NCBI GenBank assembly: GCA_037355855.1
Contig: CM074760.1
Coordinates: 4,518,501-4,582,500, forward strand
Reading direction: 5' to 3'
DNA: 64,000 nucleotides
From: Pseudo-nitzschia pungens
Lineage: Eukaryota > Bacillariophyta > Bacillariophyceae > Bacillariales > Bacillariaceae
Positions 1 to 11,373 of this stretch are shown piece after piece. The position numbers were made by a program, and so were the translations under genes. The notes beneath the pieces are model-generated. The model saw nothing but the letters and a program-made list of their open reading frames with translations. It made no database searches and was not told the DNA's origin. How positions within the stretch are numbered: the stretch's first letter is position 1; each line of letters starts with the position of its first letter.

Positions 1-761
1 GCTTGTTCAAAGGCATGGGGCACTGAATAGTACCTCTGCCGGACCGGTTTGACCCCTGGTTGGAGTTCGATTGATACCGGTTCTATATTTTTGAGCAGTC
101 CCAGCCCTCCTCCAAAGAGTGTTGGGAACTTCTTCAGGGTTTTCTTTAAGGCTTCCTTGGACGCGTCTGTGATCTCCAGGTCATTGACCATGGCGTCTAT
201 ATCGACTTTGGAGTAATCTGCATCCAGGATTTTGGATTGCCTTTCTTCCTCCTGCTGGAGGATTGGACTCTATGTGTTGGCAAAGAATACTGCCTCACAT
301 TTGTCCGGGTCCAAGAGCTCCCCCATTCCCTTCATGGGGATGGAGTCACCCTGCCACTCAATTGTTCTGGAGCTGTATTTGATATCCAGTCCGAGTTGCG
401 CCATCAGATCTGATCCTATGATCATGTCATAAGGTACTTCCTCATGGTGGTGATATTCGTCCACTTGGAAGGTCCATTTGATGGTCTTGGAGTTTGAAAA
501 TTCTATCAGCCTTAGTCCCACTGAAGCCGCAGACTTGGTTCTGAACTTGCCTCCGTACGTGTTGTAGGTGACAGATCTTTGGTCTCGGTTCGTTAGTTGA
601 CTTCGGTCGACGAATCGCTTTAGTACGATGGATTTGGAGCAACCAGAGTCCAATAGGCCCCGGAGCATCCTCCCCCTTCCCTTGTGGTCCAATACCTCCA
701 CACAGACGTTTGCAAACCGGTTGATTATGCGGGGTCCAGTGTGGATGGTATCAGGAGCCAT
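1..761 (-). pseudogene. gypsy pol fragment (protease and linker), copy A
   Basis: This is the N-terminal part of a gypsy Pol polyprotein. It starts with ATG at 761, directly after the gag stop codon and in the same frame. The aspartic protease motif LLDSGC is visible near residue 38. The frame is closed by TAG at 270-272, where copies B, D and E have a Gln codon in NTQSPIL, a single C-to-T change on the coding strand. Below 270 the same frame continues to the window edge, ending in the region before the reverse transcriptase. No indels are seen against copy B over this stretch, so the nonsense codon is the only visible lesion in the part shown. Confidence 0.9.
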
Positions 762-2195
762 TCAGTTGTGGGATCCTTTCTTTTTAAAGGTCTTTCTGTA
801 CTTTCTTCTGTACTCTTTGAGTTCACGTTCGGAGATATTTATCTCATCATCGGAAACCTCATGGTCAGCTTGGGCCGTGGCCAGTACATAAGAGTACTCG
901 TGGTTTGATAGGTTCCTTCCCCAGTGGGGTTTGGAGTACTGCTCAGAGTCTGAGTCTTCTTTTGCCACAAAATGCTCCTTGAGCAAGTTGATGGTCTCCC
1001 AGTCAAACTTTGCCTTCTTGGGGGGACCACCGGTTAATTTCCAGCATTTGCCGGCATGGACCTTGCCACAGGTCTTGCATAGCTGTTTGTTGCTGTTGTC
1101 CATAGGGCGCTTCTTTTTGCCAGGGGACTTGGCGTGTCCTCCCCCAGAAGTGGCCTTGGGATTCTTCTTGGCGCCGCCGTTTGTCTTTTCAAGGTTATCG
1201 ATGCGCTTCTGGAGGTGTTCCTCCTTCTGGATGGTGGTTTCCAGGTTTTTGAGCTTGTCGATGGTGGTGTTAAAGGAGTGGGTGTAGAGGTCCCATCCAA
1301 TGTGTTCCAGCTTCTCCCTTTGGGAGTGGGTCATGTTGGAATCCAAGATTTCCTTCATTTCTGCTGAGGTGAAACTGGTCGGTGTTTCCGCCTGTTCACT
1401 GCCATATTCCCAGAGACATTCTGGTAGGTAGCTCTGTAATTCGGCCATTCGGTTGGCCCAAGCTCGGATGCCAAATTTGAGGTCCACTCGCATCCCTCGC
1501 GTGAATCTGCGGAGGAGAATATACAAGCGCTTCCAATTGGTGTCATTGCCGAAGATTTTGAGCTTGAGGACATGCATGCATTCTTCCATGACATCCTTCC
1601 TGTACTCCGCGGATTGGTATTACTGGGTAAGGGCGTTTGTTACCCTCTTCTTTGGGATTGGAGATCCGAGGTCTTCGGGCTCTGTTTCCTCATCTGATTT
1701 TGCCTTGGCAGTTTCGGTTTTGTCGGCGTTAGGAGATGTCTCCTTTGCCGTTTCCTTGGAGGCTCCCATGGGAGTTTCCGTGGCGTCTTGCACCATTGAT
1801 AAAAGTATGTTGCTGGCTTGATTGCGCTTTTCAATTTCCTGGATCTTTTTCTGCACCAGTTTGTTATTGTGGATCTTGTGGTTCGGTTCGGCGTAGTAGG
1901 TCCGAGCGAGTGTCCTCTGGACGAGGGACAGTGCCTCGTCAGAGAGGATCCTTTGTAGGACGTCCAGTTTCTGGTCTCCTTGGAGTTTGTCACTGCCAGC
2001 AATTTTCTGGTCAAAATCTCTCTTCCAGATGATGAAGAGTTCTGGTCTTTCGGTACCATTGAGGACTTTCAGGTAATCGCTGAAGGCCAGGCCGCCCTTC
2101 TCACTGTCTACACTCATCTTCATGGCGGTGGCATCTTCCGGCCAGTCCTCTCGAGTGTAGTTAAAGGGTTTCAGTTTGGTTCCTTTGGACGCCAT
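762..2195 (-). pseudogene. gypsy gag, copy A, one nonsense codon
   Basis: This is a gag nucleocapsid/capsid gene of about 477 codons, starting MASKGTKLKPF at 2195. It is open apart from TAA at 1620-1622, where intact copies have TAC (Tyr) in the motif TQYYQS. The C-terminal zinc-knuckle motif CKTCGKVHAGKC and a basic, acid-studded tail ending KKKGSHN are kept. The stop codon TGA is followed at once by the ATG of pol in the same frame (AAC TGA ATG), as in the intact copies. A middle stretch rich in Ala, Lys, Thr and Glu is probably a disordered linker. Confidence 0.9.
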
Positions 2196-2939
2196 GGTGG
2201 GTTAATCAGTTTCTTTTATTAAGTTTAATTACACTATTTTGTTATTTCTGTTGCTTGTGTCGAAATTGAGCAAGAATGATTGCTCAGCTCCTCCAGTTCT
2301 TTTTGCTGGGTTTTGCACTGCTCTCGCGATAACTCGTGTTATAACTGATTTTTCCCCCTGGTTTGCCCAGTGGTGGGAGTTGTTTCTCTCTTTAGCTCCC
2401 GGGAATCCTGTGGTTCCCTGGAGTTGTTTCTGTTTTTATTTTGTGGGATTCGATTCCCGTGGTTCTCCGGCGTTGCTTCTCTGTTAAGCAGTCACCGGGC
2501 CGGTCCCACTTCCCGTTTCCCGTGGGATTAGTGGTGTTCGGGTATTTATTATATACCTTTCCGGATATCCGTATATTTTGGTTTTGGTTGGCATACCCTC
2601 TTCGGTCTGTCCATCCCCTCAGTGTTGGTCCAATTAGTCCACTCACTGATTTATGTGTCACTTTTTCAGTGTGTATTTTCGAATTTTTTGATTATTTCCT
2701 GCTGTCGACCATGGTCCTGTTTAGGTCCTTAGGTGTCTCTGTTGCTGCTGCTGTTCCATCTAATGGAGCTAGCTGCTGCTGGGGTCGGTCTTCCTTGGTG
2801 CTGCAGACACTGGATATCCTTCTCCCTGTTTTGCTTCTCTGCGCCTCCATTTTTGGCAGTCCTTCGGTCCCGTTGGCGCCTTGGTCGATCGGTTCCTTTC
2901 TGCTCATGGTCATCAGCGCTCAGCTTGATTTTAAAATCA

Positions 2940-3135
2940 TGCCATACCCCGGGTCTACTAGTAGTGATTAGAATAGTAGTGATATGCAAATTGTGAGCTC
3001 TATAGGTTAGTCTATCTGTTACAGTTCTAAGAGCTCTTCAAGACAATCGGCGATTCCGTCGACTCGCTGATTGTTTTTATCCTTATCCTTAATCCAGTCC
3101 CAAGCAGACTCGTGACTGTATTCCGGTGCATGGCA
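2940..3135 (-). repeat. 5' LTR of gypsy copy A
   Basis: A 196-bp LTR. On the plus strand it begins TGCCATACCCCGGGTC and ends GTGCATGGCA, so on the element strand it runs TG...CA. The internal side is followed by the palindrome TGATTTTAAAATCA seen after every 5' LTR of this family here. It is diverged from the LTRs of D and E. Confidence 0.93.
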
Positions 3136-3442
3136 CTATAAATGATTATTGAATCCCGCATGTACTCCAATATATATGGTATTCATGTATGTATGTTCGG
3201 TATACACACACATACAACGGAAACAAATTGGATATTCAAGTATCAAGATAAATATCAAGAGTCTTATGACTCGCCAATAATCCTCGACGTTCATTCATTC
3301 CATACTCAAGAAATCATTCCCATCTCGTAAAGTATTCAACCATTCTCTCTCATAACACAATTTTATAATTATTCATCATTAAAACACCAATTTATTAACC
3401 TATCGCGTACCACTCCATCTAATTCTACCCTAGAGTGTTACA
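3136..3442 (+). repeat. Dispersed repeat, copy 1 (AAATGATTATTGAATCCCGC family)
   Basis: About 300 bp that match, in inverted orientation, the segment 40405-40682. Shared blocks include the start AAATGATTATTGAATCCCGC, the middle TCGTAAAGTATTCAACCATT and the end GAGTGTTACA. Copies differ by indels in an AT-rich variable part. Gypsy copy A inserted at its left end, so its true start is lost. It may be a solo LTR of another retrotransposon or another non-coding retroposon; no coding sequence is visible. Confidence 0.8.
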
Positions 3443-4950
3443 GGCAATTGCGCATTGCATGTTTTTTTCTATATCAATCAGTCTTATGTAGTTAATTGGC
3501 GTAATTGATTAATTGCGTACATAATTAATTGTGTGTGCACGTAATTAGTTTTAATTACCGTACATGTATAATGGATATAATTATGCCAAAAATGAATGCC
3601 AATGATTTACCACAGCACCCCCTTCATTGTAAGTTGTAATGTACATACGTTATATGTATCACTAAATTTTCAAAAAAATCTGAAAAGACCACGCAGAGCG
3701 CGTTTTTGTATTTCCGACCTCTCCAGTTGCCTTGCCCTGGAACAGTCCAAAATAGAAAAACATGCAATTTGTGCAATATGTTTATGTGCATATATGGGGG
3801 CTGCAGTAAAGTAAAAAGGTGTTTCAGATTGAGTACAAAATTGATGTTTTTGGGCTCATAATTAATGAAAATTTTGCCGTTATTGAACTAATTGGATGTG
3901 TTATAAAATCAATTATATGCATGATTAATTAGAAAATCATGTGGAATAACCCCTTGAAGTAGCAATTATAGTCTATGTAATGGCCTCTTTGAGTGGCAAT
4001 AGTAAAAGCATTCAGAGGTAGAGGTAGAGGTAGTGTGAGTGTTAGTGCCACCAAAAGGGGCACTTCTATGGTGTGGATAGGAATACGGACACCCTATTGA
4101 ATTGAATATCGGCACCGCTAAAAAGGGTTATCAGCACCAATCAAAAGGGTTATCAGCATCAATGAAAGACGCTTTTCCACATCATTCTTAGGGATATAGA
4201 TGAGAGTATGTCTTTTGAGGTGACTTTACATCATGTTTAAATTAGACGCATAAGTAGTTCATTACAGGCGCAATGAAAATAATTATGTAAGTAATTATTT
4301 TAATTATATGTGGAATTAAAAATCGATGAAAGAGAACTATCCCAGCCCCTAATTAAAAAAAACTGAAGAGACCTCCTATTGTGTGTTTTCTATTTCTAAA
4401 TGCTCTGGAGGAAAGTTGAAATTTCAAGATAGTAGTGATTGCTCCATGATTTACTATCAAAATACATCATACTGGATACAAGTAAATCAATATCTGTACT
4501 TTGGAGATTACTGATGATCCAAATAAGGAGGTATTCATTCTCTCTTTCTCTCCTCACTGAACAAGCTGCATTACTAGTATGGTACTGTGTGCTGTGTGTA
4601 ACTCACAGACAACTCAATTGGTACGGGAATAGACACATACAGGCAGTACTAGTATGGGTGTCTGTCATTCTGAAATTCTTTGACTGAGCAGGATACTTGC
4701 AACGCAATTCTATCTGAAATAAAAACCTGTTTTTCATTGATTTGAACTTCTGTATTTCCAAGGCTTCAAAACTGTGGTTGAAAAGCCCCCCATCCTTTAT
4801 TGCTCAAGATGGGACAAAAATTACTACCCATAAAATAACACGATATACGTGATATGGTAGGGCAGCATGTTCTTTAAATTGTGACTCCACATCAAGAAGC
4901 AGAAGGCAGAAAGGGACAGAAAAGATTGATTTGCTCCAATGTCAAATCTT
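3443..4950. other. AT-rich intergenic spacer, no gene seen
   Basis: About 1.5 kb of AT-rich sequence. It contains short AATTGATTAATTG-like runs near 3480-3560, a small GTAGAG repeat near 4018-4032 and two copies of AAAAGGGTTATCAGCA (about 4120 and 4143). The short open frames here have no recognisable protein features and are not reported as genes. Confidence 0.6.
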
Positions 4951-4955
4951 ATCAA

Positions 4956-5169
4956 TGCCATACCCCGGGTCAGTGATTAGAATAGTAGTGATATGAAAAT
5001 TATAATTGTGAGCTATTAGATGATAGTGAAGTTGGTGGAGATGCTCTCTCGTGCAGCTAGCCCTGCTGAGTCAGATCATCGCCGATCTTGCTCCTGACCG
5101 GATCCAATCCCTCAGGTATGGATTAACCTTTAATCCTTATCCTTATTAGGTCTGGTTCAGTGCACAGCA
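4956..5169 (-). repeat. Solo LTR, diverged gypsy family
   Basis: A 214-bp segment begins TGCCATACCCCGGGTCAGTG and ends TGCACAGCA, matching the ends of the gypsy LTRs on the minus strand. The middle is diverged and carries extra bases. It is flanked by a perfect 5-bp duplication, atcaa (4951-4955 and 5170-5174). No internal region is present, so it is a solo LTR left by recombination between the two LTRs of a former element. Confidence 0.9.
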
Positions 5170-5174
5170 ATCAA

Positions 5175-5561
5175 CATATCAATCAAAATAACAGTGAACA
5201 ATTCATGCCAAGACAGATATATCTAAGCATTCATAAACACAGATGATTGAGAGATGGTGATGAAGATTGAGTCACATTCGAGGAGAAGCTGATAACATGT
5301 GGTAGTTTCTGTATTCAATGTTCTCCAAAAAGTCCCAACCTCCTACAAAATTCTATAATGATGGCAAAAGTTGCTCTTCAAATATGGTGCACGTTTCATG
5401 AACACCTTACACGTACCGTAGGAAGCACGATGCGAAATATTTTGGTGTAGACTGTATTGTTATCAAAATAAACATAATATTTTTCACATAGAAGACGCAG
5501 CGTAACCCGTAACTGCAGCTTAATTCTGAACATATCACAGTATGCAACAACCATTCGTCAA
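5175..5561. other. Spacer and probable 3' UTR of the HMA gene
   Basis: Nearly 390 bp between the solo LTR and the stop codon of the minus-strand gene ending at 5562. The part closest to that gene is presumably its 3' untranslated region. No other feature is seen. Confidence 0.4.
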
Positions 5562-7866
5562 CTACATCTTGAATTGGACGTGTGCATCATTATCCGTTAG
5601 ATTTGCACCGCCACCGCCGCCACCATTGTTGTTAAAAGTTCCTTGTCGCATACTTGCACGAGATGCAACGCGTGGCCCTCTACTACCTCTTCCCATCGCC
5701 CCAGCAGCCGCTGCCACCGCAGCAGCTCCGACGTTGTTGTTTATGTGCTCGCTATGGTCTACGTTAACATCGAAATCGTCCATGTTCTCCCAGTCGATCG
5801 AAATCGCTGATAGGCCAGACATCGCTCTGCCATATGAGATCTCCGACATCCGTCCAATCAAAGACATCCTGTTGTTCGGATTTTGTGACATATGCCCCAT
5901 TAGAGACATGCGATGGTTCCCAAAGGACATGGCAGGGGGATTTCTAATGTTTCCTGACCCAATGTTGGAACCCAAGTTAGAACCCATGTTTGCACCATTG
6001 TTCGCACCGATGTCACAACTTATATTAGAACCAATGTTTGCATCAATGCTAGAACCAACATTGGAACCAATATTAGAACCAACGATAGAACCAATGTTAG
6101 ATCCAACGTTAGAACCCATGTTAGGTCCCCTCATATCGCCACTATTGGGACCATTCATGTTGGCCACGAAATTGTTCATTCCACCGGTTCCTCCAAACAT
6201 ATTCATTCCCATGCCACCTGCATCGTTCAGTTGCTGTATATCATTCATCATTCCTCCCTGTTGACCCTGTTGTTGAAATTGACTATTCATCATCATTTGT
6301 TGTGGGAGTTGGTTCATATCACCTGCAAGGTAGCGACGGACCGCCATTGCCCTTGTTTCGAATGCATCTAGAAGAGAGTTGCCCATTTGTCCATGCCTGA
6401 TACAAGAACAATTGAATCAATGAGGAGACAGAATCAAGGCGTTCCTACACCGAACGTTACAATTTCGTACACACGGTCATAGAAAGTAACGTCTTCGACT
6501 GATGGTCTTACCTAATGCAATCATCTCGAGCTACCCCATTGTCAGGACAGGAACAGGGGACACTCCAATCAAATATATCTTTTGGATCAAATTCGCTCAT
6601 TCTTTCAAACGCCCTCTCTATCTCTCCTTGGGAAACAGGTTTACCATTCTTTTCAACGATCGCGCTCATCGTCTTCACTCGAGCGGTGTATCCGACCATT
6701 GCGAGATTGCGAGTTGATTCCAAGGATATGCGTCTCGCGTTTGTTGCTCGATCTATCCGGATTAGAATAGCATTAAGTGTTCTGTCAGCAGCTGCGTCAA
6801 TTAGACCATCGATGGGTGATTTATTCCCGTTACACCCCCTTAGTACAGTTTCAACAATCTTCACACAATGAGCACATGTGATTCCTTCCACTGTCATGGC
6901 AATCATGATTTCTCCGTTTTCTGAGACGTAAACGATTGGAACGGTGTCTGACTGTTCCTCGGTGTTCACACCCCCCGAGGAAGATACTAGCGATGGATGC
7001 AAAGATCTTCCTCCTCCAGAGTGGGCGAGCTGCGTAGCCGCGCGACTAACCTTTGCAACGATAGCAGGTAGATCTGGAACGCCTGGGACACATTTGTTTG
7101 GAACGTTGATGATAGGCACCGGGTCTGTGTCGGGAGCTTTGACGCCTCCAGTCGCATTCAATTGATTCTGTTGTGCCATGTGGTAGCGTTCAAGTTGAGA
7201 CAGGTTTGGATTATTCATTATCTCTGCAGTCATATCGACCCCACTTCCAACCATAGAATTCACTCCCATGCCGTTCATGTTGTCTCCCTCATCGGTCTCT
7301 CGTGACCGTTTCTTTTTCCTTTTGCCCCGGACCTTTTCGAGTTCTTTCATTTTTCCGTGAAGAGTTCTCGGTGGTTGTTCCTTGTCATTGATGACAAGGC
7401 AATACGCTAGTGTAAAAAAATGGCGGGTATATCCTTCCACCACCCCCTTCATTTTTTCGGTTCCCAATGCAGCAATAGCAGATCCACTCTCTCCCTTGCG
7501 ACGGTGTTGCCACCAGGTACGAAGAGTTGTCAAGCCCAATTGAATAGCATCGCTGTCAGCCTCCGGACCAAGCCAAGGGCTTAATATTGCTTGAACATAG
7601 GGATGAGCTAAACCCGAGCGGGGAAGAGGCTCGTACGGAAACTGCCTACGTTTTGTGCCATTAGGAGTGGTACCTGAACCTGTTTTGTTGTCTTTTTTGC
7701 TTTGCAGACGCACATCATTTTCAATTGGATTCGAAAGCGGGTCCAGATCACTAGAAGCTTTGTTCTCTAACTGCTCTGGTTCAAGACCCCCAAGATGAGA
7801 CCAAGCACGGAAGGCGCCCTCAAAGATCGAGGTTCTATGTTCAAATTCTCCTCTGCGCCTAGACAT
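5562..7866 (-). CDS. Unknown protein with HMA (heavy-metal-associated) motif and Asn/Gly/Gln-rich tail
   Basis: A two-exon gene: exon 1 is 7866-6512, an intron of 115 bp lies at 6511-6397 (GTAAGA...CAG), and exon 2 is 6396-5562. The splice joins the frames exactly and gives 729 residues. The N-terminal half carries FPYEPLPRSGLAHPYV and a basic stretch GKRKKKRSR that could be a nuclear localisation signal. Around residues 320-400 is VEGITCAHCVKIVETVL, the GxTCxxC signature of HMA domains, which bind copper or similar ions or act as protein-binding folds. A short Cys motif (VPCSCPDNG) follows. Exon 2 is low complexity: Met/Gln-rich, then about a dozen GSNIGSN/GSNVGSN repeats, then Ala and Gly runs. 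I do not recognise the family. Metal binding is inferred from the motif; a transcription-linked role is only a guess from the composition. Confidence 0.85.
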
Positions 7867-8731
7867 CTTTCACGGAGTTGGTGTTTTTCAAAATAGAACA
7901 CGCCAATGATATGCGATTGGTGTACTCTCTTCAACAACTCTTCAGTGCGCAATTTTGTGTTGGAGATTCTTCGACCTTCCTAGTTTCCTTCTTTTTGAAT
8001 TCGTCTCTTCGTTCCTTCGTTCGTCCCTTCGGATGCTATAAGATCAATTTCAGATGTCTTTTCTGCCCTGTGCCACCCGAGATAGTGGTGACTTGCTTTG
8101 CTTCGAGAGGATGAAACACTGATCGATTCATTCGCTCGCACCTCCCACCTCGCACTTCTTGTTGACTTTTACAACTGCTGGCTGTATTTTACGAAACACA
8201 ACGAAATACGGTAGTAATGAAAACATGTGAAAAATTTACGTCGACGCAATACAGTACAGTACAGTACAAGTACTCGTACTTCGTACGTCGTATTATTTAT
8301 TTACTGAAATGCACCTCGGGTAGGGTATTTGTGTACTCGTATGATACTACGGTAACGCTTGTGCGAACTCATTCCTACCGGTAACCTTACCGGTACGGAA
8401 CCCTACCCGCTACGGTAAGGTACGTAACCGTATGTCAAAATAATGCTCGTGTACTGTAAGGAAAAATTAATTGAGACCTGCGATCCACTACCGTACGAGT
8501 AAAAACCTTACGGTAAGATCTTTATTATCCATACCATACAGTAAAAACCTTACTGTTCTCTTCACAGTAACCTTACTCGTAAGAGTACCAGTATTACCTG
8601 GTAAATTACTCCCCGCAAGAGATGTAGGAAATAATGCAAAATACAAGTACGTAGTATGTACTGTGGTACGAGTAAGGTACTCTTACCGGTAAGTCTTATT
8701 TCTTACGAGTCCTTCGAAAAAAAAAAAACAA
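7867..8731. other. Spacer rich in TACCGTACGG-like words
   Basis: The promoter region of the minus-strand HMA gene must lie at the left end. From about 8210 to 8710 the spacer is crowded with related short words such as GTACGGTA, ACCGGTA, TTACCGGT and GTACTCGT. The same vocabulary recurs at 13770-13970, 20390-20420 and 27500-27770. No gene is seen. Confidence 0.5.
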
Positions 8732-8733
8732 TA

Positions 8734-9262
8734 CTACGGATCGCCTAACAATTGAAATAACATTTTTTTTAAACAAAATTAAGGAAGATTACTACGGATC
8801 GCCTAACAATTGAAATAAAATAAAAGTTTTTTTACCGGACGTGTACCAAAAAAAAGAACCAATAAAGAGATCACTGAAAACCCTCAGACCCCCCTCTGAG
8901 TCTGTCAATACATGGAAATGATGACGGTCTGAGGGTTTTCAGTGATCTCTTTATTGGTTCTTTTTTTTGGTACACGTCCGGTAAAAAAACTTTTATTTCA
9001 ATTGTTAGGCGATCCGTAGTAAGGAAGATTAGCGTACATGTACCAAAAAAAATTACCTTAACCCCCTGCTTACCAAAAAATTGACTCGCAGTATAGAGAT
9101 CACTGAAACCCCTTTGACTGTCGTCATTGGCTGCTATTGACTCACCTAGAGGGGGATTGAAAAAATTAGCTGATTAGATCTATTTTGTGAGAACACGAGT
9201 GTTCTTCGGTTCGAACATGCTTTTCCGGCAACAACAGGAGGTGACACCTTGTTGCTTGATGA
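8734..9262 (+). repeat. Left terminal inverted repeat (contains nested MITE)
   Basis: Matches the reverse complement of 13463-13766 from the outermost base. With the 228-bp MITE and one TA removed it is about 300 bp long. Shared landmarks are CTACGGATCGCCTAACAATT at the tip, GGAAGATTAGCGTACATGTA, and GGGGGATTGAAAAAATTAGC further in. Confidence 0.9.
8792..9019. mobile_element. MITE nested in the left TIR of the Tc1/mariner element
   Basis: A 228-bp near-perfect hairpin element starts CTACGGATCGCCTAACAATT and ends with its reverse complement, flanked by TA on both sides (8790-8791, 9020-9021). Its tips match the tips of the large element, so it is a non-autonomous relative. Removing it with one TA restores GATTAAGGAAGATTAGCG, exactly as in the right TIR. 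The central part carries CTGAGGGTTTTCAGTGATCT, also related to the host TIR. Confidence 0.93.
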
Positions 9263-9498
9263 GAGTGGTCTTCAGAACTGCCGAAAGAGTCCTTTGGTTA
9301 TTACTTGCTAGTACTACTACTGTCTTGGTTGCTGGTTGGTTGGTTGGATCTTGGATGGAGTAGGAATGGAAACGGATCGATTGGGAACGAACGAGTGGGA
9401 AGAATACCACTCGTCCCGGGTGGAGATACACGACAATCATCCAGTATCGATAGACTCGACAATTTACAATCCGATCGATTGAAAATCACCTTGAAACC

Positions 9499-11373
9499 AT
9501 GGATAGCCCCATCAAATTTGAATACTCTGTCTCTGACAGCTCTCATGTCTCTGATCTCTCTGATGACGAGAGCAAGAAGATACCTCCAAAGACCGAGGAT
9601 CCACCTCCGGCAAAGCCACCGGCAAAAAAATATCCACCAAATCCCCGTCGTCTCGCTTTGAAGGAGCTTTTGCTGAACAAGAGAACAGCATTCAAAAAAG
9701 AGTATAAGGTCAACAGATTAACCACCTTCATGCGTCTGAATTTTACAACTCTCCACAACTGCAGATACAGAGATGATCTTAACAGATATGCAGTGAATCT
9801 CAGAATCACGGGCTGCAACACAAAATCCATCCACACCAGATGGAATAATGCCTACACTACCCCATTTTTTGTTGGCATCCACTTTACCTGGAAGCTGTTG
9901 AAGAAGAAACACGCTGATTTTAGAGCGGAGCTGAGGAAGAGCGACAGAATAACAGCAAAACCACCACCTCCAGGAGCAGCAGCCAAATTTTTGGACGCAA
10001 TGGAAAAGGAGTTAGATGAGACAATAGATCAGTATCTCGCTGCAGAGGAAGCCGCTGAAGCCAAGAAGGCCCTAAAGAAGCAGAAGAAGACTGTCTCGTC
10101 CTACAGCAACAACAAGGGAGAGCGCCCTCAGGATGAGATCCCCTATGATCTTGCAAAGGGAGACAGTATTCCTTGTCCAGGGTGCAAACACACCTTTGTG
10201 ATGCCCATTGAATCCAAGCAAGAAATTGCTGAATACAACAAAGGAGTAGAAGAAGATTACCAGCGTCGGATGAAGCAGCACAACGCTCTGCCTGTTGCTG
10301 TCCAGAAAACCAAGACTAAACCACGGCGAGGCAAGATGAAGGAGAGAACGCTGGCATGTTACTGCTTCAAGATGCACTGTATGATGCAGGATACCGGTGG
10401 GAACTGCGAAAGATGCAGGGGTCATAAGGATAATGGTCGAATTTTCCTAAGTGAGGATGGAGACTTCTGTAGTTGTCATATATGCCACTGTGATTGCAAG
10501 CTTCTCTTTACGGAATCAACCAGACACAAAATTGCTCGTGATCAGGATCCATTGGAGCAGGAACCGGAGAAAGATGCTCCAGGAACAATGCAAGAATTTG
10601 TCGGGTATGTACAAGAGATAGTAGCTGAGTCCCATCGAGAAGAGTTCCGGTCCAATCCAACAGCGTCGAAGGAAGAGATCTCCCGGAATGCCTGTACCAA
10701 CTCTCTGTACTCCATTGTCAGCAATCCCCATCTTGCCTCTGCACGATTCCAGAAGAGGATCAAAGCAGCTGCCGGTCCAATGAAAAAGACTTCCATCGAT
10801 GGGAAGACTATCCAACAACTCCGAGCTGAACAGAAGGGACGAGCTCCTGCTGAAGACTCCAGGTACCATCGAAATAGACTTATGGAGGGAGCTCCGGGGA
10901 TGGACGAGAGCCGGTTCCTCTCCAATGGATCCAAAAGGAAGAACCCCCCCGGTGTACCAACCGAAACACCGGAAGACTTCAACTTCAACGGAACATCTGC
11001 TCTCCAACCAATCACAATCGATGCAGATACTGGAGAATCCAAACAGAACCCAAGGCAATTGTTGACTACTCCACCCGTTGTTCCTCCACCGGTACCCACA
11101 GCAGCAGCGAAACAGGAGACACCAGCAGCGATCCAAGAGGTCCGGGGCATTGCATGTGTCCGGGCCGATGAAGAAGACACCAGTCCGACTTCTGCTGACG
11201 CCCTGGACTTGATTGCAGGGAACCTCTCCTCCAGGAAGAACAGTGAATTGTCGAATGAAATCAAAGAGCGCGTTGTAAACCTCAATCGGAAAGGGCAATC
11301 CCCAGAGAAGATCACCACCAACATGGTCCGGTGGTACAAGAGGCGCAAGCGCCAGGAAGAAGACAAGAAATAA
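9499..11373 (+). CDS. Cys-rich accessory protein of the Tc1/mariner element, unknown function
   Basis: An intact 624-residue ORF starting at ATG in good context (ACCATGG) just inside the left TIR. The N-terminus is acidic then Pro/Lys-rich. Residues 50-145 are basic and aromatic (for example TRWNNAYTTPFFVGIHF) and could bind DNA. Residues 160-200 are a charged helical stretch. Between 226 and 333 are twelve cysteines in close pairs: CPGC (226-229), CYC (287-289), C294, CERC (303-306) and CSCHICHCDC (324-333), very probably zinc-binding. The C-terminal third is Pro/Ser-rich and ends in a basic tail (WYKRRKRQEEDKK). I do not recognise the family. By position it is part of the transposon, lying between its TIRs and convergent with the transposase; a role in target choice, silencing escape or transposition is inference. 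Confidence 0.85.
   Translation: MDSPIKFEYSVSDSSHVSDLSDDESKKIPPKTEDPPPAKPPAKKYPPNPRRLALKELLLNKRTAFKKEYKVNRLTTFMRLNFTTLHNCRYRDDLNRYAVNLRITGCNTKSIHTRWNNAYTTPFFVGIHFTWKLLKKKHADFRAELRKSDRITAKPPPPGAAAKFLDAMEKELDETIDQYLAAEEAAEAKKALKKQKKTVSSYSNNKGERPQDEIPYDLAKGDSIPCPGCKHTFVMPIESKQEIAEYNKGVEEDYQRRMKQHNALPVAVQKTKTKPRRGKMKERTLACYCFKMHCMMQDTGGNCERCRGHKDNGRIFLSEDGDFCSCHICHCDCKLLFTESTRHKIARDQDPLEQEPEKDAPGTMQEFVGYVQEIVAESHREEFRSNPTASKEEISRNACTNSLYSIVSNPHLASARFQKRIKAAAGPMKKTSIDGKTIQQLRAEQKGRAPAEDSRYHRNRLMEGAPGMDESRFLSNGSKRKNPPGVPTETPEDFNFNGTSALQPITIDADTGESKQNPRQLLTTPPVVPPPVPTAAAKQETPAAIQEVRGIACVRADEEDTSPTSADALDLIAGNLSSRKNSELSNEIKERVVNLNRKGQSPEKITTNMVRWYKRRKRQEEDKK

Larger units (their letters stand above)
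1..3135 (-). mobile_element. Ty3/gypsy retrotransposon copy A, truncated by the window edge
   Basis: A minus-strand LTR retrotransposon enters from beyond the left edge. From high to low coordinates it has a 5' LTR (2940-3135), a leader, gag (2195-762) and the start of pol (761-1). Gag and pol match copies B, D and E in the same window closely. Both genes carry premature stops, so this copy is dead. The five bases outside the 5' LTR are ctata (3136-3140); the matching duplication would lie off-window. It appears to have inserted at the start of a separate dispersed repeat. Confidence 0.93.

Noticed and set aside
10516..11366. Two minus-strand frames of 260 and 274 residues
   Set aside because: They are antisense to the Cys-rich ORF, whose codon pattern, start context and Cys spacing mark it as the real gene.
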